Assembly (NCBI GenBank): GCA_035373625.1
Contig: DAOSNS010000001.1
Location: forward strand, 310,001-374,000
Source of the DNA: DSWT01 sp035373625
GTDB lineage: Bacteria > Chloroflexota > Anaerolineae > B4-G1 > SLSP01
DNA: 64,000 nt
Direction: 5' to 3'
The position numbers and the translations under genes are program-made. Below the pieces are notes generated by a model, which was not told where the DNA came from, did no database searches, and saw only the letters and a program-made list of their open reading frames with translations. Below, piece after piece: positions 33,939-42,554 of this stretch. How positions within the stretch are numbered: position 1 is the stretch's first letter; each line of letters begins with the position of its first letter.

Positions 33939-35573
33939 ATGACACAAAGGACATTTCTTGTTGAACGCCGTTATCTCAATCTGCCGGTGCGGAATGGTGC
34001 GGCCAAACGCACCCTACGTTTTGTCGTCGAGGGCGAGGAGGTCTACCGCTTCGACATCGAGCTGGCCGAAGGCGAACCGGATTTCTGGGTCTACGCGGAC
34101 CTCACGCCGTTCCAGAATTCGCAGTTGACGGTAACGGCAGACGGTGGACCCGCCGATGGGTTGGCTGCGCTTGTCCAGAGCGACACGCCACTGGGGATGG
34201 ATGATCTGTACCGCGAAAAATACCGCCCGCAGTTCCATTTCAGCTCGCGGCGCGGTTGGCTCAACGATCCGAACGGGCTGGTGTATTATGGCGGCGTGTA
34301 CCATCTCTTTTACCAGCACAACCCCTACGGGTGGAGTTGGGGCAATATGCACTGGGGCCACGCCGTCAGCTCCGATCTGCTCCACTGGGAGGAATTAGGT
34401 GACACCTTCTATCCCGACCATCTGGGCGTGATGTTCTCCGGTTGCGCCGTGGTGGACCGGCAGAACACGACCGGCTTCCAGGACGGCGACGATCCGCCGC
34501 TGGTGTGCATTTATACTGCGGCCGGGAACCCGTTCACCCAATGCCTTGCTTATAGCACGGATGGCGGTGTGACGTGGGTGAAGTACGCCGGCAACCCTGT
34601 GCTCGATCACATCGTCGGAGAAAACCGCGACCCCAAAGTCATCTGGCACGCGCCGAGCCAGCAATGGGTGATGGCGCTCTATCTCGTAGACAACGACTAC
34701 GCTTTGTTCGGCTCACCCGATCTTAAAACGTGGCGTAAGCTGTGCGATGTCCACATCGGCGACGCGATCGAGTGCCCCGACTTCTTCGAGCTGCCCGTAG
34801 ATGACGATCCGGCCAATACGCGCTGGGTGTTCTGGGGCGCGAACGGCAACTACGTCCTGGGTCGCTTCGACGGCGAGACGTTCACGCCGGAAAGCGAAGT
34901 GCTACATTACGCGCGCGGCGGCGACAGTTACGCCGCGCAGACGTGGAGCGATACGCCTGATGGCCGACGCATCCAAATCGCCTGGCTACGGGTGAACCTG
35001 CCGGGGATGCCCTTCAACCAGATGATGACGTTCCCCTGCGAATTGGCCCTGTGGACGACACCGGAAGGCATCCGCCTGTGCAGTTGGCCGGTGCCGGAGA
35101 TCGAGAGTTTGTACGATTGGGGTGTCCATTGGGCGGATGAAACGCTTGCGCCTGGAGAAGTCTTACAGGACGATATTATCGGCTGGGGCAACCGGTTCGA
35201 TATTTACGCCGAAGTGGACCCCGGCGCAGCGACCACGCTCAACTTTGTGCTGCGTGGCGTCCCCGTGACTTATGACGTGACGCAGGAAACGTTGACGTGC
35301 GCAGGCCGTACTGTCTCCATGCCCCTTGTGGGTGGAATGTTTCTCTTGCGCATCCTGTTGGATCTTGCCTCGCTCGAAATCTTCGGCGCCGATGGTCTGG
35401 TTGCGTTGCCACTCGGCCTCATCCCGCCCGACGAAGATCTCACATTGCGTTTTTATGTGGAGGGTGGCCCGACCGGAGAGTTCCGCGTTGGTATGCACAC
35501 TCTCCTTTCAGTGTGGGCAGGCGATGAAGAGGCAGTTGGAGAGTGGATAGATGATGGCACATTCCCCTTCTAA
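33939..35573 (+). CDS. GH32 family fructan/sucrose hydrolase
   Basis: 544 residues from the ATG at 33939 (RBS GAAAGGA); an upstream ATG at 33885 lacks an RBS. No signal peptide, so cytoplasmic. An N-terminal beta domain of about 95 residues precedes the five-blade propeller: nucleophile Asp110 in WLNDPNG, transition-state Asp231 in ENRDPK and acid/base Glu278 in IECPDFF. The C-terminal beta-sandwich includes RILLDLASLEIFGADG. The family cleaves beta-fructosides (sucrose, inulin, levan). Its stop overlaps the start of the EamA transporter gene by 23 nt. Confidence 0.93.
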   Translation: MTQRTFLVERRYLNLPVRNGAAKRTLRFVVEGEEVYRFDIELAEGEPDFWVYADLTPFQNSQLTVTADGGPADGLAALVQSDTPLGMDDLYREKYRPQFHFSSRRGWLNDPNGLVYYGGVYHLFYQHNPYGWSWGNMHWGHAVSSDLLHWEELGDTFYPDHLGVMFSGCAVVDRQNTTGFQDGDDPPLVCIYTAAGNPFTQCLAYSTDGGVTWVKYAGNPVLDHIVGENRDPKVIWHAPSQQWVMALYLVDNDYALFGSPDLKTWRKLCDVHIGDAIECPDFFELPVDDDPANTRWVFWGANGNYVLGRFDGETFTPESEVLHYARGGDSYAAQTWSDTPDGRRIQIAWLRVNLPGMPFNQMMTFPCELALWTTPEGIRLCSWPVPEIESLYDWGVHWADETLAPGEVLQDDIIGWGNRFDIYAEVDPGAATTLNFVLRGVPVTYDVTQETLTCAGRTVSMPLVGGMFLLRILLDLASLEIFGADGLVALPLGLIPPDEDLTLRFYVEGGPTGEFRVGMHTLLSVWAGDEEAVGEWIDDGTFPF

Positions 35574-36540
35574 CCCGGAGACGCGCGCGCGCCTGACGCG
35601 CGGCTACGGCATCGCCCTTATCAGCGCTGCGTTCCTTTCCACGACGGCGATTTTCATCCGCTACCTGACGTTGACCTACGCGCTCCCGCCGCTCATCCTG
35701 GCCTTCTGGCGTGACGTTTTCGTGATGGTGACGCTGCTGCCTGTGCTGGCCCGCGTGCGTTCGGCCTTGTTGCGTGTGGCGCGGCGTCACATTCCCTACC
35801 TGGCGGCGTATGGCCTGGTGCTCTCGCTGTTCAACGTCCTGTGGACCTTCTCGGTCACGCTCAACGGCGCGGCGGTGGCGACGGTCTTGTGTTACTGCTC
35901 GGCGGCGTTCACGGCATTGCTGGGCCGCTGGCTGCTCAAGGAGCCGTTGAACGGTGTCAAATGGCTGGCGATTGTGTTGAGTCTGACAGGATGTGCTTTG
36001 GTCGCCGGTATGGTGGGGCAGGCAGCGTGGCAGATCAGCGTGAGCGGTTTGCTCGTCGGTATGTTGACCGGTCTGAGCTATGCCGGTTATAGCCTGATGG
36101 GGCGTTCGGCGGCGCAGCGTGGCTTGAATCCCTGGACGACGCTGGCGTACACCTTTGGCTTTGCGACGCTGTATCTGTTCATCTTCAACCTGTTGCCCGA
36201 AACGTGGCTCCCCGGCGGTGCGGCGTCACTGCGCGATTTCTTCTGGCTCGGCAAGGCCTGGACGGGGTGGGGGATGCTGTTTCTCCTCTCGGCAGGGCCG
36301 ACCATCGCCGGCTTCGGACTGTACAACGTCAGCTTGAGCTATTTGCCGTCGAGTGTGGCAAACTTGATTGCGACCTCGGAGCCGGTTTTCACCGCCATCA
36401 GCGCTTATCTTCTGCTCGGTGAACGACTGAACGGGATTCAAATCCTCGGTAGCCTGATGATCCTGGGCGGCGTCGTGGCCTTGCGTTTGTACGATGGCTG
36501 GCTCGAAACCCGGACGCGCTTGGCGTTAGTGCAGAAGTGA
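35551..36540 (+). CDS. EamA/DMT family transporter
   Basis: 329 residues, ten predicted membrane helices in two EamA repeats (about 20-150 and 165-310). The second repeat has SYLPSSVANLIATSEPVFTAISAYLLLGERLNGIQILGSLMI, the classic EamA pattern. It overlaps the GH32 gene, so the pair is probably co-translated. The family exports or exchanges small metabolites; substrate unknown. The start could also be the second ATG at 35554. Confidence 0.9.
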   Translation: MMAHSPSNPETRARLTRGYGIALISAAFLSTTAIFIRYLTLTYALPPLILAFWRDVFVMVTLLPVLARVRSALLRVARRHIPYLAAYGLVLSLFNVLWTFSVTLNGAAVATVLCYCSAAFTALLGRWLLKEPLNGVKWLAIVLSLTGCALVAGMVGQAAWQISVSGLLVGMLTGLSYAGYSLMGRSAAQRGLNPWTTLAYTFGFATLYLFIFNLLPETWLPGGAASLRDFFWLGKAWTGWGMLFLLSAGPTIAGFGLYNVSLSYLPSSVANLIATSEPVFTAISAYLLLGERLNGIQILGSLMILGGVVALRLYDGWLETRTRLALVQK

Positions 36541-36686
36541 CATTTTTATCAGCAGAAGAACGCTACATCCGCACCGTCATCGGCAAAATAGAGAACGAGT
36601 ACGGTGGGATTGTGCCCTATCTGGCGCATTGCGGGATCGAGGCGCAGAAGATTACCGCCTTGCGAGCGTTACTGGTGGAGGGGTAA
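36537..36686 (+). pseudogene. Remnant of a tyrosine-phosphatase-like C-terminus
   Basis: A 49-codon frame (GTG overlapping the EamA TGA) reads FLSAEERYIRTVIGKIENEYGG then YLAHCGIEAQKITALRALL. This resembles the last helices of Tyr-phosphatase family 3 proteins (I-x3-YG-x3-YL...G...LR). The catalytic part is missing, so it is probably a decay product; a small intact gene is less likely. Confidence 0.45.
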
Positions 36687-36689
36687 GGA

Positions 36690-37997
36690 CTACACCAACG
36701 CCGCGCGCGCGTTTTCCTCGGCGGCGACGCGGATCCCCTCCGCCTCGTTGACGCGGCTGAGCAGGAAGATGCCCCCGACAAAGAATACCATCAGCGAGAT
36801 GATGCTCAGGCGGCTTGAGCCCATCAATTGCCCGACGACGCTGAACAGCAACGGTCCGGCGATTCCCGCGAACTTGCTGGACACATCGTAGAAGCCGAAG
36901 AATTCCGCGCTGCGCGCCTTCGGCGCCATCACCCCAAAGAGACTGCGGCTGAGTGCCTGTGTGCCCCCCTGCACCATTCCCACGCCGAAAGCCAGCGCCC
37001 AGAAATGCCACGGCTGGCTCATGAAATAACCACCCACCATCAACAGGGTGTACCAGGCCAGGCCTACCATAATTGAGCGTTTGGTGCCCAGCTTGTGGCT
37101 GAACTTACCGAAGAGCAGCGAGAAGGGGATGCCCACGAACTGCGTCAGTAGCAGCGCGCCGATCAGGTCGGTCATCTCGATGCCGATTTCCGCGCCGTAA
37201 ATCGTCGCCATCTTGATGACCGTGCCGATGCCGTCATTATAAATCCAGAACGCCACCAGGAATTTGAACAATTCGCCGTACTTGCGGATTTCGTGCATGG
37301 TTTGTCCGATGCGTTGGAAGCTGGCGCGTATCGGATTGACGCCTGCGCCAATGCCTTCCGTGTTGGCGGGCGGTTCGGGGACGCGCCGTAACAGCGGGAC
37401 GGTGAAGATCGCCCACCAAATGGCTACCGTGAGGAATGACAGACGCGGCCCCAGGGTGCTGCCTTTCCAGATCACCATGATCATCAGCAGGTTGATGGCA
37501 AGCAGGATACCGCCGCCCAGGTAACCGAGCGCGTACCCTTTGGAAGAGACATAGTCAATTTCATCCTCGTTGGCGACATGCGGCAGGAGCGCGTCGTAGA
37601 AAATGTACGAAGCGCCCAGCCCGATTGATCCCAGAAAGAACAAAAGGAGTGTGGGCCAGACCATCCCCGCATCCATAAAGGTCAAGAGAGCCGTGGCGAA
37701 GATGCCGATGCCCGCGAATATCGCCAGAAGCCGTTTTTTGCTGCCCATGTAGTCGGCAATGCTGCCCAGGATCGGCGCCAGCAAAGCGGAGATCAGCAGG
37801 GCGATGGAGTTGGTGTAACCCCAATAGACGGTAGGCAGGTTGCCTCCCAGGGGCGCAGCAATCACGCTCTCGAAGAAAGCCGGCAAGACCGCAGCTTCGA
37901 CCGTCGTCGAAAAGGCCGAACTGCCCCAGTCGTACATACACCAGGCGTTGATCATCTGTTGATGCGCAAAGTTTTTCACGGACTTGATGGGATTCAT
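36690..37997 (-). CDS. MFS transporter of the UMF1/Atg22-like family
   Basis: 435 residues, about 12 membrane helices. MINAWCMYDWGSSAFSTTVEAAVLPAFF near the start and SIADYMGSKKRLLAIF, ASYIFYDALLPHVANEDEIDYVSSKGYALGYLGGG are hallmarks of the UMF1 (Atg22-like) group. These export small molecules, perhaps amino acids; substrate is unknown. A simple-repeat hairpin lies in front of its start. Confidence 0.9.
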   Translation of the reverse strand: MNPIKSVKNFAHQQMINAWCMYDWGSSAFSTTVEAAVLPAFFESVIAAPLGGNLPTVYWGYTNSIALLISALLAPILGSIADYMGSKKRLLAIFAGIGIFATALLTFMDAGMVWPTLLLFFLGSIGLGASYIFYDALLPHVANEDEIDYVSSKGYALGYLGGGILLAINLLMIMVIWKGSTLGPRLSFLTVAIWWAIFTVPLLRRVPEPPANTEGIGAGVNPIRASFQRIGQTMHEIRKYGELFKFLVAFWIYNDGIGTVIKMATIYGAEIGIEMTDLIGALLLTQFVGIPFSLLFGKFSHKLGTKRSIMVGLAWYTLLMVGGYFMSQPWHFWALAFGVGMVQGGTQALSRSLFGVMAPKARSAEFFGFYDVSSKFAGIAGPLLFSVVGQLMGSSRLSIISLMVFFVGGIFLLSRVNEAEGIRVAAEENARAALV

Positions 37998-38040
37998 GAA
38001 GATAAATTCTCCTTAATAAATAAAGTAGTGATTTGTGTAT

Positions 38041-38092
38041 AGGGGATTAGGGACTAGGGATCAGGAAGTTTGATCCCAATCCTTAATCCCTA
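38041..38092. repeat. AGGGATT-type hairpin between MFS and kinase genes
   Basis: Left arm GGGATTAGGGACTAGGGATCA (38043-38063), right arm TGATCCCAATCCTTAATCCC (38071-38090). The arms pair nearly fully with one bulge. It also supplies the last codons and stop of the minus-strand kinase. Confidence 0.85.
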
Positions 38093-39420
38093 TCAATACT
38101 ATTCGCCGTAGGTAGGGTGAAATAGAATATGCTGCCCTGCCCTACTTCACTTTCGACGCCGACCTGCCCGTTGAGCTTTTCGGCGATGCGCTGCACAATG
38201 GATAGCCCCAATCCATATCCCTGGATCTGGATTTGATTCAGCCGGGTGAAGGGCGTGAACAGGCGCGCTTGCTCTTCCGGCGTCAGTCCCTTGCCGTTGT
38301 CGCGCACCCATAAACGCACATAGCCATTGCCGAGATCTGTCGCTCCGATCTCAACACGCGGCGGCCGTCCGCCATACTTGATGGCATTGCTGACGTAGTT
38401 GACCAGGACTTCCTCAACCCAGGGGCGATAACCGACCGCGGGCGGAAAGTCATCAGCAGTGATAATCTCCGCCTGACTCTCTGCAATGACATCGGCGAGC
38501 CGACATAGTATATCTTCCAGGATACATGCCAGGTTAAGACATTCTGTTTGGACGTCTTCAATTTTTCGCACGCTGGCTAACAGCAACAAGGCATCCACGA
38601 TAGCGGCTGCTTTTTGAGCTTGCCCGGCGATGATCCTGTGATACTCCTCAAGTTGCTCTTTGGTCATTTTGTGGGCGCGCTTCTGCAAGAGTTCACTGAA
38701 GCCGACGAGCGAGGTTAGCGGCGACTTCAAGTCGTGCGCCACGGTATGCGCGTAAGCATCCAACTCTTCGTTGCGCTTTTCGAGTTCGATGGTGCGCTCG
38801 AACAAGGCTTCTTGAGCGCGTTGGCGTTCGATGACCTCGGCGCGCAGTTCGGCAGTGCGCGCTTCAACCAGGTCTTCGAGCCGCAGATTAAGCTCGGTGA
38901 GTTCCTCGGTGCTTTGTTCGATGAGCTGCTCGACGACTTTGGAAGGCAGCGCGACCGCAAAGGCAAAGAAAACTGGAATGACGATGCTCGCAGGCGGAAG
39001 GTCATAAACAATACCCAGAAGCACAATGATAGAAGATGACAATATAGCGTATTGAATGGCGGCCCGAAATCCCAGGACCAACCCCAATGAGAGAATCCCC
39101 ACATGAAACATAAACATAACTATTTGGTAATTGGTTTTCGCGTGGAAAATATAGACCAGCAGACCCGTGATGCAGGCCGCGGCCACCAGGGCAAAAGTGA
39201 ACATCGCGCGAGGTAAGGACTCATTGAGCTTTCTGAGTGAGTAGAGTGCGGCGGCACCAATAGTAAGTATTGACGCTACGTATAGCCCATCTATAGGTGC
39301 CCGGTTGGCTATTCGCGAAATGATATGAAGCACCGTGCTGACCACAGCCAGCACGATATATCCTCGAAAGATCCATCGCGCTGCATTGATGCGAGCTTTT
39401 TCGCCGGGAAAGGTGTTCAT
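38083..39420 (-). CDS. Membrane sensor histidine kinase
   Basis: 445 residues. Six hydrophobic segments (about 15-165) form a membrane sensor with no known ligand domain, followed by a coiled coil, HisKA with His229 in AHDLKSPLTSLVGFSELL, and a HATPase domain (DNGKGL, GYGLGLSIVQRI). Its kinase core is a close paralogue of the receiver-kinase at 3362-4630, including the TPFTRL and QRIxEKLxGQVGVES stretches, which allows the insertion in that gene to be seen. The last residues are encoded by the neighbouring repeat. Confidence 0.9.
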   Translation of the reverse strand: MNTFPGEKARINAARWIFRGYIVLAVVSTVLHIISRIANRAPIDGLYVASILTIGAAALYSLRKLNESLPRAMFTFALVAAACITGLLVYIFHAKTNYQIVMFMFHVGILSLGLVLGFRAAIQYAILSSSIIVLLGIVYDLPPASIVIPVFFAFAVALPSKVVEQLIEQSTEELTELNLRLEDLVEARTAELRAEVIERQRAQEALFERTIELEKRNEELDAYAHTVAHDLKSPLTSLVGFSELLQKRAHKMTKEQLEEYHRIIAGQAQKAAAIVDALLLLASVRKIEDVQTECLNLACILEDILCRLADVIAESQAEIITADDFPPAVGYRPWVEEVLVNYVSNAIKYGGRPPRVEIGATDLGNGYVRLWVRDNGKGLTPEEQARLFTPFTRLNQIQIQGYGLGLSIVQRIAEKLNGQVGVESEVGQGSIFYFTLPTANSIDRD

Positions 39421-39510
39421 TATAGTTTTGTGATCTGGTTAAAGTGAGATACGCTAGATTGCAGTCAAATGCGTCCCATTCACCAGACAGGCAATCCCTC
39501 TGAGCCTGTT

Positions 39511-39774
39511 TTATTCCCAGAAATCTCCTATTTTGGCGACACTGCCGGCTTCTCGTTCCTCATCATAGGCCTTCCACCACTTCTTGACGACTTTGCGCAA
39601 CTCCTTGTCTTCGAAGGCGCTGGCAAACGCGGCTTTCTCCTGCTCGGTGAGATCGCCATAGGGACAGGCTGCAAATATAGCATCGAGTCCTTGCTCCTCC
39701 GCTTCCTTGACGAAGTTCCGCGAGAGGAAAACTTGTCCTGCCAACCACAACATATCCTGATGACCTTTTAACAT
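39511..39774 (-). CDS. Small conserved-looking hypothetical protein
   Basis: 87 residues from the ATG at 39774, which has RBS AAAGGAG upstream. The frame is open for 41 more codons without an RBS. The protein is helical and acidic (FVKEAEEQGLDAIFAACPYGDLTEQEKAAFASAFEDKELRKVVKKWWKAYDEE) with a Trp/Lys-rich end. No family is recognised. It stands apart from its neighbours. Confidence 0.7.
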   Translation of the reverse strand: MLKGHQDMLWLAGQVFLSRNFVKEAEEQGLDAIFAACPYGDLTEQEKAAFASAFEDKELRKVVKKWWKAYDEEREAGSVAKIGDFWE

Positions 39775-39936
39775 AGCACTCCTTTCATTAGCCGTTCCAT
39801 CCCTGGCTGGAACGGATGTTTGATGACAACCCAGGGTGTGAACAAATGCCGTTAAGGAAGATGAGTTTTCCGGTTGCTCCAGACCTAAGTTTATCATTCT
39901 TTTTGAAATTTGTCACGTGAACCCAAAAGCCGTAGT

Positions 39937-39965
39937 TGCCGCCTGGAAAAAATCATGTTATACTG
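39937..39965 (+). promoter_or_regulatory. Predicted promoter of the ABC exporter operon
   Basis: TTGCCG (39937-39942), 17-nt spacer, TATACT (39960-39965), about 180 nt before the ATPase start, with the repeat hairpin in the leader between them. Confidence 0.5.
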
Positions 39966-39992
39966 ACCGCATCTAAAACTGCCATTTTTTAT

Positions 39993-40070
39993 CAGCAGAT
40001 TTAACAGATTTAGCAGATTTCTGACTGGTTTACAAATTATAATCTGCTGAATCCGCTTAATCTGCTGACA
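39993..40070. repeat. CAGATT/AATCTG inverted simple repeat
   Basis: Left arm 39993-40020 (TCAGCAGATTTAACAGATTT...) and right arm 40042-40069 pair at 24 of 28 positions around a loop of about 21 nt. Each arm is itself made of degenerate GCAGATT units. A sister copy is at 42459-42534. Confidence 0.88.
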
Positions 40071-40147
40071 GGAATAAGAAAATTTGCCGTGCGCCTGGTT
40101 TCAATAGCAAGTTTGAGTGGGCGTCTGTGGTGGGAGTAAATAGTAGG

Positions 40148-41098
40148 ATGACTGCCTTAGTCGAAGTCCAAAACCTTTATAAACGTTACACACCCGGCGG
40201 AGCCTACGCCGTAGACGACGTCTCCTTCGAGATTCACGCCGGCGAGCTGTTCAGCCTGCTCGGGCCGAACGGCGCAGGCAAAACGACCGTGATTTCGACG
40301 ATTAGCACGCTGCTGCGCCCCACAGCAGGTGCGGTGCGCGTGGATGGCTGCGATGTGCAGCGCGATCCGATGGCCGTGCGGCGCGTCATCGGCGTTGTGC
40401 CTCAAGAACTGGCGCTCTACGATGATCTGACAGCGTACGAGAACCTGCGTTTTTGGGGCGAGATGCGGGGCTTGCACGGCGCGGCGTTGCAGCACGAAAT
40501 CGCCGAAAAGCTGGCGTTGATCGAATTGGCCGACCGCGCCAAAGACCGCGTGGCGACGTTCTCCGGCGGGATGAAGCGCCGTCTCAATTTGGCGGTGGGG
40601 CTGTTGGGTAACCCGAAACTGCTCATGCTCGACGAGCCAACCGTCGCCATTGACCCGCAAAGCCGCCGCTACATCCTCGATTGGGTCAAGCGACTGCGCG
40701 AGCAGGGCGTGACGATCCTCTACACCACCCACTATATGGAAGAAGCTCAGGAATTGAGTGACCGCATTGGCATCATTGACCACGGCAAGCTGATTGCCCT
40801 GGGAACGTTGGATGAGTTGATTCAGCTTGTGGGACAACACGAGATGTTAAGCCTGCGCCTTGTGCAGGAAACCGGCGGCGCGGAACTGGCGACGGCACTG
40901 GGATCCGTCGCCGGTGTTATCGGCGCCAACGCTACCAATGGTGAAGTGCTCGTCAACGTCACGTCGGTGGAAGCGACGCTGACCGCCGTTGTTGCCGTGG
41001 CGACCGGCCTGGGTTTGAGTGTGCGCGCCATCGAAATCCACGAGCCGAATCTGGAAGCCGTTTTCCTTCATCTGACCGGCCGGGCACTGCGGGATTGA
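40148..41098 (+). CDS. ABC exporter ATP-binding protein
   Basis: 316 residues from the ATG at 40148; a GTG at 40127 is in frame but less likely. Walker A GPNGAGKTT, signature FSGGMKRRL, Walker B LLMLDEPTVAID and switch His in TTHYMEEAQ are intact. The C-terminal 90 residues are the extra domain common in DrrA-like drug or lipid exporters. The stop is followed at once by the ATG of an ABC-2 permease (TGAATG), and a second permease follows, so it probably serves a heterodimeric exporter. Confidence 0.93.
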   Translation: MTALVEVQNLYKRYTPGGAYAVDDVSFEIHAGELFSLLGPNGAGKTTVISTISTLLRPTAGAVRVDGCDVQRDPMAVRRVIGVVPQELALYDDLTAYENLRFWGEMRGLHGAALQHEIAEKLALIELADRAKDRVATFSGGMKRRLNLAVGLLGNPKLLMLDEPTVAIDPQSRRYILDWVKRLREQGVTILYTTHYMEEAQELSDRIGIIDHGKLIALGTLDELIQLVGQHEMLSLRLVQETGGAELATALGSVAGVIGANATNGEVLVNVTSVEATLTAVVAVATGLGLSVRAIEIHEPNLEAVFLHLTGRALRD

Positions 41099-42430
41099 AT
41101 GGCGATGCGCAAACTGTTGGTGCTTTCAGGCAAAGAGGTCCTGGTCACATTCAGGGATGTGGGTGCGTTGCTGATGATGCTGGCGACACCATTGGCCCTT
41201 ACCCTGGTGATGATGGCGGCTTTTGGCAGCGGGAGCAGCACGCCCATCTCTGATATCCCTGTGCTGTTGTTGAATCGGGATGAAGGAGCTTTCGGACAGA
41301 GGCTCGCCGACGTTTTCTTTTCACCCTCGGTGGGCAATCTGGTGACGGCAACGTTGGTGACGGATGAAACGGCAGCCCGCGCGCGTGTGGAGGCCGACGA
41401 AGTCGCTGCACTCGTGGTCATCCCCGCAGATTTCAGCGCCCATATGTTTCCCTTTGGTGTGCGGGCGCAGGAACTGACCGGCCTGGATGTGACCGCTCTT
41501 GCTTCCGATACACCATTAACGCCGGAGCAACAGGCCGGGTTGGCGCAGGCGTTTCTGCAAAGCCGGACGCCCGCCAATCCGGTCGTCGTCGAAATCTACG
41601 CCAGCCCTGATTGGCGCATTAGTACGCTGGTCGTCAAAGCCATCGTCAGCCAGGGCCTTGAGCAGCTCAACGTGCAAATTGCAGGCACAATGCAGATCAT
41701 CAGCCGACTGATGGTGGAGATGGCGAAGGCCGGACGGGAACCGGCAGACCTGGCAGGGGGGCTGCAGAGCGGGGTTGCGGCTCACGAAGCCGCCGGCTTG
41801 CCCATTAAACTCTCCATCACCTCTGCGACAGGGCGTGGTTTTAGCTGGCTCGGCTATTACGCATCGAGCATGGCAGTGCTGTTTTTGATGTTCGCCGTGA
41901 CTTCCGGCGGGCGCACATTGCTGGCGGAACGCCAGCGCGGCACGCTGCCGCGTCTGCTTATCACGCCAACACCGCCGCTCGTCGTCCTGCTGGGCAAAAT
42001 GGGGGGCATTGTGCTGACGGGCATCCTGCAAATGCTTATCCTTTGGGGGGCGACGGCGCTCATCGGCGCGTACTGGGGATATCCGGTCGCTGTGCTGGCG
42101 GCGATTGTATTGCTGGTGTTGTGCGCTTCGAGTGTCGGCGCGTTCATCTCCGCGTGGGCCAGGACACCGGGGCAGGCCGGGGCCATTGGATCGGCGGTTA
42201 CGTTGATCGGGGGTGCACTTTCGGGCAGCTTCTTCGTCCGCTGGAACCTGCCGCAGTGGGTGCAATACCTCAGCCTCATCACGCCTAATGCCTGGGGCAT
42301 CGAAATCTTCGGACGCCTGCAAGCCGGTCGCGCACCCTCCACCATCCTCCCCTGGCTTGGCGGGATGATTTTGTTGACCGTCATCTATTACGCTCTGGCG
42401 TTGGTGGGGTTCAGGCGGCAGTTCAAGTGA
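41099..42430 (+). CDS. ABC-2 type exporter permease 1
   Basis: 443 residues; ATG at 41099 directly after the ATPase stop (an ATG two codons later is also possible). One N-terminal helix, a large extracytoplasmic domain (about 45-230), then five helices with SGGRTLLAERQRGTLPRLLITP, the ABC-2/YhgE-like pattern. It pairs with the next permease. Confidence 0.9.
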   Translation: MAMRKLLVLSGKEVLVTFRDVGALLMMLATPLALTLVMMAAFGSGSSTPISDIPVLLLNRDEGAFGQRLADVFFSPSVGNLVTATLVTDETAARARVEADEVAALVVIPADFSAHMFPFGVRAQELTGLDVTALASDTPLTPEQQAGLAQAFLQSRTPANPVVVEIYASPDWRISTLVVKAIVSQGLEQLNVQIAGTMQIISRLMVEMAKAGREPADLAGGLQSGVAAHEAAGLPIKLSITSATGRGFSWLGYYASSMAVLFLMFAVTSGGRTLLAERQRGTLPRLLITPTPPLVVLLGKMGGIVLTGILQMLILWGATALIGAYWGYPVAVLAAIVLLVLCASSVGAFISAWARTPGQAGAIGSAVTLIGGALSGSFFVRWNLPQWVQYLSLITPNAWGIEIFGRLQAGRAPSTILPWLGGMILLTVIYYALALVGFRRQFK

Positions 42431-42458
42431 TGAAACTTGCCAATCGGCGGCGTTTTTT

Positions 42459-42534
42459 GTCAGTAGATTAAGCGGATGAAGCAGATTTCTTATGGACAAA
42501 CAGAAAATCTGCTCAATCTGCTTAATCTGCTGAC
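42459..42534. repeat. CAGATT/AATCTG inverted simple repeat
   Basis: Left arm 42459-42488 and right arm 42505-42534 pair at 26 of 30 positions around a 16-nt loop. It lies between the two permease genes and ends 9 nt before the RBS AGGAG. Confidence 0.9.
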
Positions 42535-42554
42535 CATCTTTTTAGGAGTTGCAG

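Larger units (their letters stand above)
39775..40147. other. 373-nt gap with exporter promoter and repeat hairpin
   Basis: No gene seen. It holds the start region of the minus-strand hypothetical gene, a plus-strand promoter (39937-39965), an AATCTG-type hairpin (39993-40070) and the leader of the ABC exporter. Confidence 0.5.

Noticed and set aside
39937..40070. Riboswitch in the ABC exporter leader
   Set aside because: The structure is a simple-repeat hairpin and no conserved aptamer core could be found.
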